Shown piece by piece: positions 35,378-44,452 of a stretch of DNA of 64,000 nt. Source of the stretch: Streptomyces sp. NBC_00341. Lineage in GTDB: Bacteria; Actinomycetota; Actinomycetes; Streptomycetales; Streptomycetaceae. Both the position numbers and the translations under genes were made by a program. Location of the stretch: assembly GCF_041435055.1 (NCBI RefSeq), contig NZ_CP108002.1:8680001-8744000 (forward strand), in the 5' to 3' direction. The notes below the pieces were generated by a model that did no database searches, was not told the origin of the DNA, and saw only the letters and a program-made list of their open reading frames with translations. Numbering within the stretch: position 1 is the first letter of the stretch; every line of letters begins with the position of its first letter.

Positions 35378-36553
35378 GTGAAGATCCCCGCCCGCACCGC
35401 CCTCGCGCTGGCCGCCGCCCCGCTGCTGTGCGCCGCCCTGTGCCCCACGCCCGCTGCCGCCGCGCAGCCGGCGGCGAACCCGTGGAAGGACCGCGCGGTC
35501 CACACGTACGACGCACTTCAGAAGCACCTGTACCAAGGGGCGGAGGCGCACGGCCTGTACATGGAGAAGTTTCCGCGCCAGGGCGCCGACAACGCCCACT
35601 CCTACCTCTGGCCGATGCGCGAGGCGGCGGCCGCGACGGTCGATATGGCCGGCCTCCCCGGTGAGGGCGGGACCTACACGGCGGACGCGGCCGAGCGCTT
35701 CGCCACCCTGGAGCTCTACTTCGAGCCCCGCGACGGCCGGCCCGGCTACGACTCGTACCTCCCCGCACCGCTCGGCCAGGGCGGCGACGTCTTCTACGAC
35801 GACAACTCCGTGGTGGGCCTTTCGCTGCTGGACCAGTACCGCGCCACCGGGGACACCAGCTACCTCCACCGGGCGGAACTGACCTTCGACATCGTCGGCC
35901 GAGGCTGGGACGACGACCCGGCCAAGGAGTGCCCCGGCGGAATGGACTGGGTCGACTCCCCGGCCAACACCATGCGCGCCGCCAACGTGACGGGCCTCGC
36001 CGCGGAACTGGCCGCCCGCCTCCACCAGGAGACGCACAAGAGCCGCTACCTGACGAGCGCCCAGAAGTGGTACGAGTGGAACTGGTCCTGCCTGCGCGAG
36101 TCCCCGGGCCTCTACCGCAACAGCCGGGGTGACGACGGAACCGTCGACCCCACCCTGTGGAGCTACAACTCCGGTGCCATGGTCGGCGCCGCGACGACGC
36201 TCTACCAGGTCACCGGGGACCGCTCCTACCTCAAGCGCGCCGTGCGGGACGCGGACGGCTCGCTCGCCTACTGGAAGCAGGGCGAGCGTCTGCACGACCA
36301 GCCGGCGATCTTCGACGCGATCTACTTCGACAACCTCCGGATCCTGGCCGCGGTGCACCCCGGCCAGGACTACCGGCAGGTGGAGAAGGCCTACGCCGAG
36401 CGCACCTGGAAGGAGAACCGGGACCCGTCGAACGGCCTCTTCCGCTTCCAGCCCTCGGGCGGCGGCGACTACGACGCGTCCGCCCCGGCGGAGACCCTCG
36501 AACAGTCCGCGATGGTCCAGATCTTCGCGGGCCTGGCCACCGACGGCTCCTGA
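35378..36553 (+). CDS. Secreted endo-alpha-1,6-mannanase, GH76
   Basis: 391 residues. Signal peptide KIPARTALALAAAPLLCAAL to about residue 30 (PAAAAQP). The mature protein is an (alpha/alpha)6 barrel of GH76: NPWKDRAVHTYDALQKHLYQ, NAHSYLWPMREAAAA, then FYDDNSVVGLSLLDQY (about 144-159) with the catalytic Asp pair, MDWVDSPANTMRAAN, and WSYNSGAMVGAATTLY. GH76 enzymes cut the alpha-1,6 backbone of fungal and related mannans. The GTG at 35378 has GAAAGG about 7 bases upstream. It supplies substrate for the upstream importer. Confidence 0.88.
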   Translation: MKIPARTALALAAAPLLCAALCPTPAAAAQPAANPWKDRAVHTYDALQKHLYQGAEAHGLYMEKFPRQGADNAHSYLWPMREAAAATVDMAGLPGEGGTYTADAAERFATLELYFEPRDGRPGYDSYLPAPLGQGGDVFYDDNSVVGLSLLDQYRATGDTSYLHRAELTFDIVGRGWDDDPAKECPGGMDWVDSPANTMRAANVTGLAAELAARLHQETHKSRYLTSAQKWYEWNWSCLRESPGLYRNSRGDDGTVDPTLWSYNSGAMVGAATTLYQVTGDRSYLKRAVRDADGSLAYWKQGERLHDQPAIFDAIYFDNLRILAAVHPGQDYRQVEKAYAERTWKENRDPSNGLFRFQPSGGGDYDASAPAETLEQSAMVQIFAGLATDGS

Positions 36554-36631
36554 CCGTAAACCCCGCCGTCCGCCCCACGTCCTGCTACTCGCCCCCGAAC
36601 CGGCACCACGCCAGAGCGGAGAAGCCTCTCC

Positions 36632-39600
36632 ATGCCCCGCCCCGACCTGTCCCGCCCCTCCTGGTGGGACTCCGACATCGCCCGCGACATCCTGCGCGAC
36701 CGTGGCGTGAGCGCCACCGGCGTCCTCGGCGGACACACCGTCCGGCTCTCCTGCGAGCCACTTCTGCGCCATGACGGCGACGGCGGACTCCTGCAGTCCG
36801 TACGCGTACGGGCCGGCCGTCCCCTCACGCGGGCCCACGTCACCACCCTGTCCGGTACGTCCGTGCGCTGCGAGCTGATACCCGGCCCGGACGGCGACAC
36901 CCGGCTGCTGGTCCCCGAGGTGGACTCGCCCCTCGCTGTCCAGGTGGAACTGCCCGAACTGGCGCCGGGCGAGCGCGTCGAGGTGCTGCTGACCCCCCAG
37001 CGGCACTGGACCCTGCACCTGGTGCAGCACGCCCACCTCGACATCGGCTATACGGACCCGCAGGGCACGGTGCTCGCCGAGGGCCGCAAATACCTCGACT
37101 CCCTCCTCGAACTGTGCCGCGCGACGGACGACCGGCCCGACGCCTCGATGTTCCGCTGGGCGGTCGAGGGCTTCTTCAGCTTCGAGAACTGGTCGGCGAA
37201 CCGTCCGCCCGAGCAGGTGGCCCGGTTCCTGGAGCGGGTGCGCGAGGGCCGTATCGAGCTGACCGCGATGCCGTTCAACCTGCACACGGAGACCTGCTCC
37301 ACCGACGAACTGCACGAACTCCTGCGACCTGTACGGGAGTTGCGTGAGCAGCACGGCATCGACATCACCACGGCGATGCAGACGGACGTCCCCGGTCAGG
37401 TCGTCGGGCTGCCCGACGTACTCGCGGACAGCGGCATCCGCTATCTGTCGGTGGCCCACAACTGGGCCGGGCGGGCGGTACCGCACCACAACGGCGGCGG
37501 GGAACTGCCCCGGCTGTTCAGGTGGCAGGCGCCGAGCGGACGCAGCGTGCTGGTGTGGCGCACGGACACCCCGCACGGGCTGGCGTACATGGAGGGCTCG
37601 ATCCTGGGCTTCGACGAGTCCTTCGACCGGGTCGACGACCTCCTGCCCCACTACCTGTCGGCGCTGGCCACCCACCAGTACCCGCACGAGGGGCGCGGCA
37701 TCCCCGGCTTCCCGGTCCTGGACGAGGAGTTCAAGGGCGACCCGTACCCCTGGGACATCCTGCACCTGCGGGTGCTGGGCAAGTTCGCGGACAACGGTCC
37801 GCCGCGCCGGGTCATCGCGGACACCGTGAACCGGTGGAACGAGGAGTGGGCCTTCCCCGCCCTTCGCACCTCACGCAACGAGGACTTCTTCGCCGACGCG
37901 GAGGCCCGTTACGGCGACCGGCTGGAGACCTTCGAAGGCGACTGGAGCGACTGGTGGGTGGACGGGGTCGGCGCCGGTGCCGTCCCGCTCGCGGCCACCC
38001 GTGACGGCCAGGCGGCGCTGGCCGACGCCCAGTCGGTGGCCGGTCACGCGGAGATCCTCGGCGCGGCGGGCGCCGGGATCACCGCGGCGGCCCCCGACGT
38101 CTACCGGGCGGCCTCCCTGTTCAACGAGCACACCTGGGGCGGCGGCGACCCGTGGACGCACGGCGATCACGGGCATGCGTCCGGGGAGCGCCAGTGGCAC
38201 TGGAAATACGCGCAGGCGCTGCGCGCCCACGACGACGCGAAGACGCTCCTCGACGGTGCCGGTGCGGCCCTCGGCGGCCGGCTCCCGCCGCGTGCGGGCA
38301 CCCTGGCCGGCTACTACGTCACCAACACGTGCAGCTGGACCCGTTCGGAGACGGTCCGGCTCTTCCTCCCCGAGAGCACGGTCCTGCTGGAGGACCCGGT
38401 CCGGGTGCTCGACGCGCGCGACGGCTCACCGCTGGACCACACCGAGGAGGCGCAGACCAACGAACTGCACCGGGCCGCGGGCCGTTTCCTCCTGTTCCGG
38501 CTCGCCGATGTGCCCGCGCACGGGGCGGTGCGCGTGGACATCGTCGCGGGGGAGGGGACATCACCCGCCGCCGCGACGGACGACGCGCAGTCCACCGTCC
38601 TGGAGAACGAGTTCCTCCGGGTGAGCGTCGATCTGCGGTCCGCGTGGATCGGCTCGGTCACCGACAAGCGCACCGGCCGGGAACTGGTGCGGCAGGACGC
38701 CACCCTCGGGCTCAACGGCTACATGTACGACGAGTACGCCACGGCGGGCGGCTTCAACCACCAGTCGAGCAAGACCACCGCGAACGGCTCGATGCACCTC
38801 CTCGCCTCCCGCACGGCTGCCCCGCCGGCCGCGCTGGTGGACCGCTTCCGTGACGCCACCGGCGAGACCCTTGTCTACGAGTGCGCACCGGCCGGCACCG
38901 AGCTGCTGCGCGTACGCGTCCATCTCCCGCACGGTCAGGCCCGCATCGATCTGGAGAACCGGATCGTGAAGCGCGCGACGCTGACGAAGGAGAGCGCGTT
39001 CTTCGCCTTCCCCTTCGCGATGCGGCAGCCGGCCGTCCGGATGGAGGCCACCGGAGGCATGACGGGCACCGGTCTGCCGACCGTGCCGGGGTCCGCACAG
39101 CACATGCGCGCGGTGCGGCGCTGGGTGAGCTTCGAGGAGGACACCGTGGTCGCCGCGGTGGCCACCCAGGACGCCCCACTGGTGCAGGTGGGCGGGATCG
39201 CGATCCCGTACGCGCCCTATCCGCAGTCGCTCGCCCAGGACGAACCCGGCACCCTCTTCTCCTGGGTCCACAACAACATCTGGGACACCAACTTCCCCTC
39301 AGAGCAGGCCTTCGACCACGTGTTCCGCTACAGCGTGGCCATGGGGGAGGCTCCGCACATCACCGGACCCGAGCTGGGCATGCGCACCGCGGCCGCCGGC
39401 AGCCGCCCGCTCCTCGCCGTACGCGCCCTGGCCGAGGAGACCGGGGAACCGGCGGCCGGCTACGGACTGCTGACCGTCAGCGACCCGAGGGTCCGTGTCG
39501 TCGGGCTCACCGTTCCCGCCCCCGGACAGGTGCTGGTCAGGCTCCAGTCCTACGCAGAGGAGCCGGTCACCTGCCGGATCACCCCCGGCTTCCCGGTCAC

Positions 39601-39721
39601 GGAGACGGTGGCCGCCGACTACCTCGGCGCCGCCGGTGCGCCCCTGGAGGCGGACGCCGGGGGCGCACCGGCCATCGACGTGCCGACGCTGGGGACCCGG
39701 GCGGTGCTCCTGCGCCTGTAG
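36632..39721 (+). CDS. Cytoplasmic alpha-mannosidase, GH38
   Basis: 1,029 residues, no signal peptide. GH38 is a zinc-dependent retaining mannosidase. The metal-site motif is LVQHAHLDIGYTD (about 130-142). Also present are the QTDVPGQVVGLP segment with the expected nucleophile Asp (about 250-261) and SLFNEHTWGGGDPW (about 495-508), a second metal-site His. The C-terminal beta domain begins near residue 640 (VLENEFLRVSVDLRSAWIGS). ATG at 36632 has GGAGAAG about 8 bases upstream. It finishes import-coupled mannan breakdown by releasing mannose for the ROK kinase. Confidence 0.9.
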   Translation: MPRPDLSRPSWWDSDIARDILRDRGVSATGVLGGHTVRLSCEPLLRHDGDGGLLQSVRVRAGRPLTRAHVTTLSGTSVRCELIPGPDGDTRLLVPEVDSPLAVQVELPELAPGERVEVLLTPQRHWTLHLVQHAHLDIGYTDPQGTVLAEGRKYLDSLLELCRATDDRPDASMFRWAVEGFFSFENWSANRPPEQVARFLERVREGRIELTAMPFNLHTETCSTDELHELLRPVRELREQHGIDITTAMQTDVPGQVVGLPDVLADSGIRYLSVAHNWAGRAVPHHNGGGELPRLFRWQAPSGRSVLVWRTDTPHGLAYMEGSILGFDESFDRVDDLLPHYLSALATHQYPHEGRGIPGFPVLDEEFKGDPYPWDILHLRVLGKFADNGPPRRVIADTVNRWNEEWAFPALRTSRNEDFFADAEARYGDRLETFEGDWSDWWVDGVGAGAVPLAATRDGQAALADAQSVAGHAEILGAAGAGITAAAPDVYRAASLFNEHTWGGGDPWTHGDHGHASGERQWHWKYAQALRAHDDAKTLLDGAGAALGGRLPPRAGTLAGYYVTNTCSWTRSETVRLFLPESTVLLEDPVRVLDARDGSPLDHTEEAQTNELHRAAGRFLLFRLADVPAHGAVRVDIVAGEGTSPAAATDDAQSTVLENEFLRVSVDLRSAWIGSVTDKRTGRELVRQDATLGLNGYMYDEYATAGGFNHQSSKTTANGSMHLLASRTAAPPAALVDRFRDATGETLVYECAPAGTELLRVRVHLPHGQARIDLENRIVKRATLTKESAFFAFPFAMRQPAVRMEATGGMTGTGLPTVPGSAQHMRAVRRWVSFEEDTVVAAVATQDAPLVQVGGIAIPYAPYPQSLAQDEPGTLFSWVHNNIWDTNFPSEQAFDHVFRYSVAMGEAPHITGPELGMRTAAAGSRPLLAVRALAEETGEPAAGYGLLTVSDPRVRVVGLTVPAPGQVLVRLQSYAEEPVTCRITPGFPVTETVAADYLGAAGAPLEADAGGAPAIDVPTLGTRAVLLRL

Positions 39722-39766
39722 CCGCCAGGTGCGGGTTCGGACCGCTGCCGGAGCACGCCGCCCGGT

Positions 39767-39808
39767 GGGCCGGGGCGTGGACAGTCACCGCTGTCCACGC
39801 TCCGGCCC
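39767..39808 (+). terminator. Terminator after the mannan operon
   Basis: An 18-bp stem, GGGCCGGGGCGTGGACAG (39767-39784) and CTGTCCACGCTCCGGCCC (39791-39808), with one G-U pair and a 6-base loop. It lies between the convergent GH38 gene and the SDR relic. Confidence 0.85.
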
Positions 39809-39827
39809 CTGCCCCGAGAGGCGGGCA

Positions 39828-40531
39828 TCACCGGTACACGTCCGCGTCCACCGGCTCGTCCGCGTTCTCGGAATCGATCAGGAAGCGCCAGCAGTCCGGG
39901 CGCGAGCCGTCCAGGTCGGGTGAGCGCCACCGCGGTCCCACCGTGCGGCTCCAACTCGTGAGCGAGCACGAACGCCATGCGCAGCACACTGTTCTTGACC
40001 AGCTCGTAGAAGTACGAGTTGCGGTAGCGCGCCGCGTTGTACGCCGATGTTCCATCGGTCATCTCGACCACGAGCCCGCCCGGCCGGCGCACCAGCAGCG
40101 GCAGCAGGAAGTGGCTGGTGACCGCGTGGTCTCCACGCCCAGCCGGAGCAGCCGCAGCCCGTTGTCGAGGTCGTGTTCCCACACCGGTTCATCGAACGCG
40201 AACAGCTTCTCACCGCCCCAGATGTCGTTGACCAGGACGTCGAGCCGGCCCTGCTCGGCATCGATGCGTCCGGCCAGCGCACGGACCTCCTCGGCCACCA
40301 GATGGTCGGCCGGCACCGCGATACCGGTTCCGCCCGCAGCGGTGACGAGCTCCGCGGTCTCCTCGATCGTCTCGGGCCGGTCGTACTCCGAGCGCCGCTC
40401 CCGCGTCGTGCGCCCGGTGACGTATACGGTGGCGCCCGCGGCGCCCAACCGGACCGCGATGCCGCGCCCCGCGTGGCACCCGCGACCAGGGCGATCTTCC
40501 CTTCGAGGTCCGGTTCCGGTGTTCCGGGCAT
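39828..40531 (-). pseudogene. Short-chain dehydrogenase gene broken by frameshifts and an internal deletion
   Basis: It starts MPGTPEPDLEGKIALVAGAT (ATG 40531), then shifts frame near 40470 to GRGIAVRLGAAGATVYVTGR and DVLVNDIWGGEKLFAFDEPV. It shifts again near 40115 to TSHFLLPLLVRRPGGLVVEM and YELVKNSVLRMAFVLAHEL, and once more near 39915. There the C-terminal PDLDGSRPDCWRFLI follows directly, whereas intact relatives (as I recall them, near 300 residues) have roughly 70 further residues between. Three frameshifts plus a deletion make this a genuine relic, not a sequencing slip. Confidence 0.75.
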
Positions 40532-40651
40532 GAATCCCATGGAGTTCCCTGTCTGTCCGCACGGCTTGGCCCGCGCTCCGTTGTCGGCGCCGACCGTCCC
40601 GCCATGCTCGACCCGAAACCCGACATCTTGTGTCGTATATGCCGGGAAGGA

Positions 40652-40679
40652 CCCCCGCGAGTCGTTCTGCTCGCGGGGG
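40652..40679. terminator. Hairpin terminator after the GH30 gene
   Basis: CCCCCGCGAG (40652-40661) and CTCGCGGGGG (40670-40679), an 8-base loop, with further G-C pairing outside the arms. It lies just past the 3' end of the minus-strand GH30 gene. Confidence 0.7.
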
Positions 40680-40741
40680 CCCTCCGCTCCGGCGGCTGCC
40701 GGGCCCGGCCCGATGGCCGTGGCCCGCCCGGACCGAACGCG

Positions 40742-42646
40742 TCAGCCGCCCAGCGAGAACGCCTGCGCCGATGATCCGTCGCAACTCTGCTGCGACAGCC
40801 TGGCCCCGTCGGCGGTGGAGGCGCCGTCCACGGACAGGCACTTGCCGCTGTTGCGTGCGACGAAGCGGTACCGCCCCGCCGTGCCGGCGGACTCCGCCTT
40901 CCACTGCTGGTTGGCGCCTCCCACGTACGTCCACAGGTGAACCCTGGTGCCGGCCGCGGTGGCACCGGGGCCGCCGTCGACGTCCCACACCTTGGTGTTG
41001 TGCCGGTTGACGACCTGGTAGGTGCCGTCCCCGACGGGCCGGAACTGCCAGCTCTGGTTGGCTCCGGTGCCACAGCTCCACTGCTGGAGCGCGGTTCCGT
41101 CGGCGGTGCCCCAGTCGGCGGCGTCGAGGCAGGCACCGCTGCCGATGTTACTGACCCGGTACCAGGCGGCCGGATCGATGGAGCCCTCGGCGGGCGGCTC
41201 CGTCGTGCCGCCGTCGGTGCCGCTCCACACGAAGGTGGCGACCGCGCCGGCGGGCAGTGTGTAGACGAGGGACTTCCCGTTGTCGGTCAGCGAGAACCGC
41301 TGCGCGCCGGAAGCGGTGTTGACGACGTACGCGGCACGGGTGCCGTCAGGGTTCTGGAAGGCGACGTTCTCCACACCGCCGTTGCCCTGGCTGGTGGAGC
41401 CGATGCGGGTGGCGCCGGGCCTGACGAACTTGCTGACGTGGCCGAGGACGTAGTACTCGGCGTTGCGTGTGACGTTGCCGCCCGCGATCTCCACGACTCC
41501 GTTGCAGCGATCGGCGCAGCCGCCCTGGTGCGGGCCGCCGTTCTGGTCCAGGGCGAGGTTCCAGTCGACGACCGTCTCGCCGCCGTTGCGCATGTTCTGC
41601 ACGACGAGGTTCTCGGCGTGCCACTTGAGGGTGTCGGCGAAGGTGGTGGACCGGTCGGCGCTCTCGGTGCCGGAGCACTCGGTGAAGAAGACACGCTTCC
41701 CCACGTCGATGACCTGCTGCTGCGCGGCGGGAGTTCCGCCGTAGCAGTGGAAGGCCGCGCCGATCACCCGGTTGATGCCCTGGGTCCCGTTGAACACGCC
41801 GATCGGGTAGTCGGGGTGGTCCCAGTTGTGGTCGAACGCCAGGAGATTGGTGGGCAGGCCGGCCGAGGTGAGGGCGCGGTCGAGCACCTTGATGAAGTCG
41901 GCCTGCTGCGACGACGTCATGGTCATCGACGGGTAACTCGCCGCGAACTCCGGCTCGTTCTGGACGCTCAGGTCGGTGAGGGTGATGCCCTGCTGCCCGT
42001 ACGCCTGGATCGCCTTGACCAGGTAGTCGGCGTATGCCTGATAGCTCTCGGGCTTGAGGCTGCCGCCGTTGAGGGCGTTGTTGGTCTTCATCCAGGCGGG
42101 CGGGGTCCAAGGGGTGCCCATGAAGCGGATCGAGGAGTTGACCGCTGTGGCCTGCTTGAGGACCGGGATGATCTCGGCCTTGTCCCGGTCGATGGAGAAG
42201 GACCCGGGCGTGTCCTCGTAGGTGTAGAGGCTGCTGTCGGCGTTGAAGTCGCTGCTGCCGAGGGGCTGGCGCAGGTAGGTGAGCCCGATGCCGTCACCGC
42301 CGGTGGAGAACAGCGAGCCCATGAGCGCGTCGCGCTTGTCCTGTGGAAGGCCCTGGATGAGGTGGGCGGAGGCGCCGGTGACCGAGGCGCCGGCCCCGGT
42401 GAACCGCTGGCCCTTGCTTGTGCCGTCGATGCGTATGTCGACGGGCTGCGCCGATTCGTCGAACGGGACGGTGCCCTCTGCGGAGAGCTTCTTTCCGCCG
42501 TCGGGGGTGGTGACCCATACCTGTGCCGTGGGGTCGGCGGCCTGCGCGGCTGTACCGCTGCCGGCCAGGCCGATGGCCGCCGCGGCCATCACGAGGGCGG
42601 CGCCTGCGGCGCGCGTCCGGGGGCGGAGGGGACTGGCGTGGAACAT
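40742..42646 (-). CDS. Secreted GH30 glycosidase with C-terminal CBM13
   Basis: 634 residues. Signal peptide RTRAAGAALVMAAAAIGLAG, cleaved near AAQAADP. The GH30 (beta/alpha)8 catalytic domain has GTPWTPPAWMKTNNAL, the acid/base in LSVQNEPEFAASYPS and the nucleophile in VFFTECSGT. A beta-sandwich then gives TLPAGAVATFVWSG. From about residue 500, a ricin-type CBM13 with repeated QxW (GTALQQWSCGTGANQSWQF, TRVHLWTYVGGANQQWKAE, ARLSQQSCDG). GH30 enzymes of this sort act on beta-1,6-glucan, glucosylceramide or related beta-glycosides; which one is open. ATG at 42646 has AAGGAGAG about 8 bases upstream. Divergent from a TetR gene. Confidence 0.85.
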   Translation of the reverse strand: MFHASPLRPRTRAAGAALVMAAAAIGLAGSGTAAQAADPTAQVWVTTPDGGKKLSAEGTVPFDESAQPVDIRIDGTSKGQRFTGAGASVTGASAHLIQGLPQDKRDALMGSLFSTGGDGIGLTYLRQPLGSSDFNADSSLYTYEDTPGSFSIDRDKAEIIPVLKQATAVNSSIRFMGTPWTPPAWMKTNNALNGGSLKPESYQAYADYLVKAIQAYGQQGITLTDLSVQNEPEFAASYPSMTMTSSQQADFIKVLDRALTSAGLPTNLLAFDHNWDHPDYPIGVFNGTQGINRVIGAAFHCYGGTPAAQQQVIDVGKRVFFTECSGTESADRSTTFADTLKWHAENLVVQNMRNGGETVVDWNLALDQNGGPHQGGCADRCNGVVEIAGGNVTRNAEYYVLGHVSKFVRPGATRIGSTSQGNGGVENVAFQNPDGTRAAYVVNTASGAQRFSLTDNGKSLVYTLPAGAVATFVWSGTDGGTTEPPAEGSIDPAAWYRVSNIGSGACLDAADWGTADGTALQQWSCGTGANQSWQFRPVGDGTYQVVNRHNTKVWDVDGGPGATAAGTRVHLWTYVGGANQQWKAESAGTAGRYRFVARNSGKCLSVDGASTADGARLSQQSCDGSSAQAFSLGG

Positions 42647-42665
42647 GTGCGGCTCTCCTTCGGTC

Positions 42666-42710
42666 GTGTCGCTCGTGTCGCTCGTGCCTGTCGTTCCTGT
42701 CGTTCCTGCG
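42666..42710 (-). repeat. Five degenerate 9-bp tandem repeats in the GH30 leader
   Basis: Units GTGTCGCTC (twice), GTGCCTGTC, GTTCCTGTC and GTTCCTGCG follow one another without gaps, about 10 bases upstream of the ribosome site of the GH30 gene (which is read on the other strand). The repeat is in the untranslated leader if the ATG at 42646 is right. Confidence 0.7.
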
Positions 42711-42808
42711 GGGAGGCGCGGCTGCCGTCGGGTTCCGCCGCCGGCCGCGGGCAAGGACATGCCGTATCCCTTCCGGCCGTGGCGGGGCGTGTTCCTGGGG
42801 AGGACGGC

Positions 42809-42846
42809 GATATAGAAGCACACCTACTAAGTGGTTAGTAAGTGGT
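42809..42846. promoter_or_regulatory. Putative TetR operator overlapping the GH30 promoter
   Basis: TACTAAGTGGTTAGTA (42825-42840) is a palindrome with 6-bp arms. TAAGTGGT is also directly repeated (42828-42835 and 42839-42846). A TATATC -10 for the GH30 gene lies at 42809-42814 on the minus strand, so the operator covers its -35 region. Confidence 0.6.
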
Positions 42847-42937
42847 CGGTCCGGCTTTCCTCCTCCGCCTCGACGGGCCCCTGGTCAGCGGCGCGGGCTC
42901 AGCGCCGCACCGAAATTCCAGCCCTTAAGCTGTGCCG

Positions 42938-43621
42938 GTGAGCAACCAGTCAGCGGGCGGGCGTGGCCGAGCGGCCACGCCCCGCACGCCCCGAAGCCCG
43001 GAAGCCCGGAAGCGGCAGCGGGACATCCTGCACATCGCGACGGACGCCTTCGCCGCCCGCGGCTACAACAACGCCTCGCTCGCCGAGATCGCCGACCGGG
43101 CCGGGCTGACCCAGGCAGGGGTCCTGCACTACTTCCGTTCCAAGGCGCTCCTGCTCACCAGCGTCCTCGAACTCCGCGACCAGACGGACATCGAGCAACT
43201 GGGCCCCGACCGTCCTCACGGACTGGAGTTCCTGCGCCACCTGGTCGACACCGCGCTCCGCAACGCCGAACGCGAAGGCATCGTCCGCCTCTACGCAGTC
43301 CTGTCGGCGGAGTCCGTCACGGACGACCATCCGGCGCAGGACTACTTCCGAGACCGGTACGAGGGTCTGCGAGGGTTCGTCGCCGACGCGCTTCGCGAGG
43401 CGTGCGACGTGGCCGACGAGGATGCGAAGAGGGCCGACGACGCGGCCAACGCCGTCATCGCCGTGATGGACGGTCTGCAGGTGCAATGGCTGCTGGCGCC
43501 CGACACCGTGAACATGGCGGCCTCGACCGACCTGGTGGTCACGGCCCTTCTGGCGTCGCTCGCGCCCCACAAGTTCGGCCCGAGCGACACCCCGAAGCCG
43601 GACAGGGCCGGGTTCCAGTAA
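42938..43621 (+). CDS. TetR-family transcriptional regulator
   Basis: 227 residues. N-terminal helix-turn-helix RDILHIATDAFAARGYNNASLAEIADRAGLTQAGVLHYFRSKALLL (about 27-72) and a helical ligand domain with GLEFLRHLVDTALRNAEREGI and DGLQVQWLLAPDTVNMA. It is divergent from GH30, with the palindrome at 42825-42840 between them. The ligand may be a released sugar or a lipid. Start GTG is 42938 or, equally, 42932; neither has a strong ribosome site. Confidence 0.82.
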   Translation: MSNQSAGGRGRAATPRTPRSPEARKRQRDILHIATDAFAARGYNNASLAEIADRAGLTQAGVLHYFRSKALLLTSVLELRDQTDIEQLGPDRPHGLEFLRHLVDTALRNAEREGIVRLYAVLSAESVTDDHPAQDYFRDRYEGLRGFVADALREACDVADEDAKRADDAANAVIAVMDGLQVQWLLAPDTVNMAASTDLVVTALLASLAPHKFGPSDTPKPDRAGFQ

Positions 43622-43738
43622 CCCAGTCCGGCCACCCCGACGATGTGTCCGTCCCGCCCGAACCGCCTCCAGCCGGCACTGCCGGCCCTACGCTGGTCCG
43701 GGGCGCACCCTCACCGCCCCGGACCCTGGGAGACCTCT

Positions 43739-44281
43739 GTGGCACAGCCCGTAGAAGCCGGCCCGACCCCGCCGTCGTATCCGCCGAGAACCCCGCCGCC
43801 ACCGAAGAAGCCGCCGAACCCGCCCCGGCCGAATCCGCAGGACCCGAAGAAGGACACCGCGGCCGACACGGTGGTGCCGACAGCGCGGCGCGGCGCGGGC
43901 ATGCGGAACCGGCGCGGCAGAAACTGGGTGCTGGAGTCCGCCCCGTGGGCGGCGGGCAAGGCCCGGCCCGCGGTCGTGGAGCAGTTGGGGTCGTGGGGCT
44001 ACCGGCCGGCCACGACCGTCCTGAACGCGGTGGAGGAGGTCACCACACTCCTCGTCGAGGCCGCAGTCGCCGACGGCGGCACCAGCGTGTCCGTACACCT
44101 GTCCGACCAGGACGGGCACGCATGCATCCTCGCCCTCTCCCACTGCCCCGGGCTCACCACCAGCCTCGACGAAACGGGCCAGGACGTTCTCCACAGCATC
44201 ACCGCACACCCGCCCGTGACCGGGTGCGGAACGGACACCGGACCGGACGGCCGCCGCATCTGGGCCGTCCTCACTCTCTGA
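43739..44281 (+). CDS. Proline-rich protein with a GHKL ATPase-like C-terminal domain
   Basis: 180 residues. The first 55 are very rich in Pro (SYPPRTPPPPKKPPNPPRPN). The remainder resembles the ATP-binding GHKL (RsbW-like anti-sigma) proteins common in Streptomyces: NWVLESAPWAAGKARPAVVEQL, then VLNAVEEVTTLLVEAAVADGGTSVSVHLSDQDGHACILAL. The N-box is present only in part (E-V-T-T in place of the E-L-x-x-N), and the DxGxG loop is missing. It may be a degenerate or regulatory variant. GTG at 43739 has GGGAGA 6 bases upstream. Confidence 0.55.
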   Translation: MAQPVEAGPTPPSYPPRTPPPPKKPPNPPRPNPQDPKKDTAADTVVPTARRGAGMRNRRGRNWVLESAPWAAGKARPAVVEQLGSWGYRPATTVLNAVEEVTTLLVEAAVADGGTSVSVHLSDQDGHACILALSHCPGLTTSLDETGQDVLHSITAHPPVTGCGTDTGPDGRRIWAVLTL

Positions 44282-44341
44282 CCGGCGCCCCGCCCCGCAC
44301 CGACCGACAACGCGGGCCACTCACCACCCACGCCCCCTACG

Positions 44342-44374
44342 GCCCTGGCTGATCTCCCCCCGGCCCGCCAGGGC
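44342..44374. terminator. Hairpin between convergent genes
   Basis: GCCCTGGC (44342-44349) and GCCAGGGC (44367-44374) with a 17-base loop, between the GHKL-like gene and the SDR gene. Confidence 0.5.
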
Positions 44375-44452
44375 TTCAGGCCGTCTGCGCACGCAGAGAG
44401 AGCCCCCCACCGGAGGCCGCCTCGTCCGGCGGCGGTCAGCCACCGTGCGTAT

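Noticed and set aside
35246..37765. 839-codon minus-strand frame opposite GH76 and GH38
   Set aside because: Runs across two real genes and their spacer; it is not a protein-like sequence.
42647..42823. Upstream starts for GH30 that would translate the 9-bp repeats into GTTGTTGTSDTSD
   Set aside because: The signal peptide begins at the ATG at 42646, which has a good ribosome site.
40937..42838. 633-codon plus-strand frame opposite the GH30 gene
   Set aside because: Antisense shadow of GH30; composition is Gly/Val/Arg-rich without motifs.
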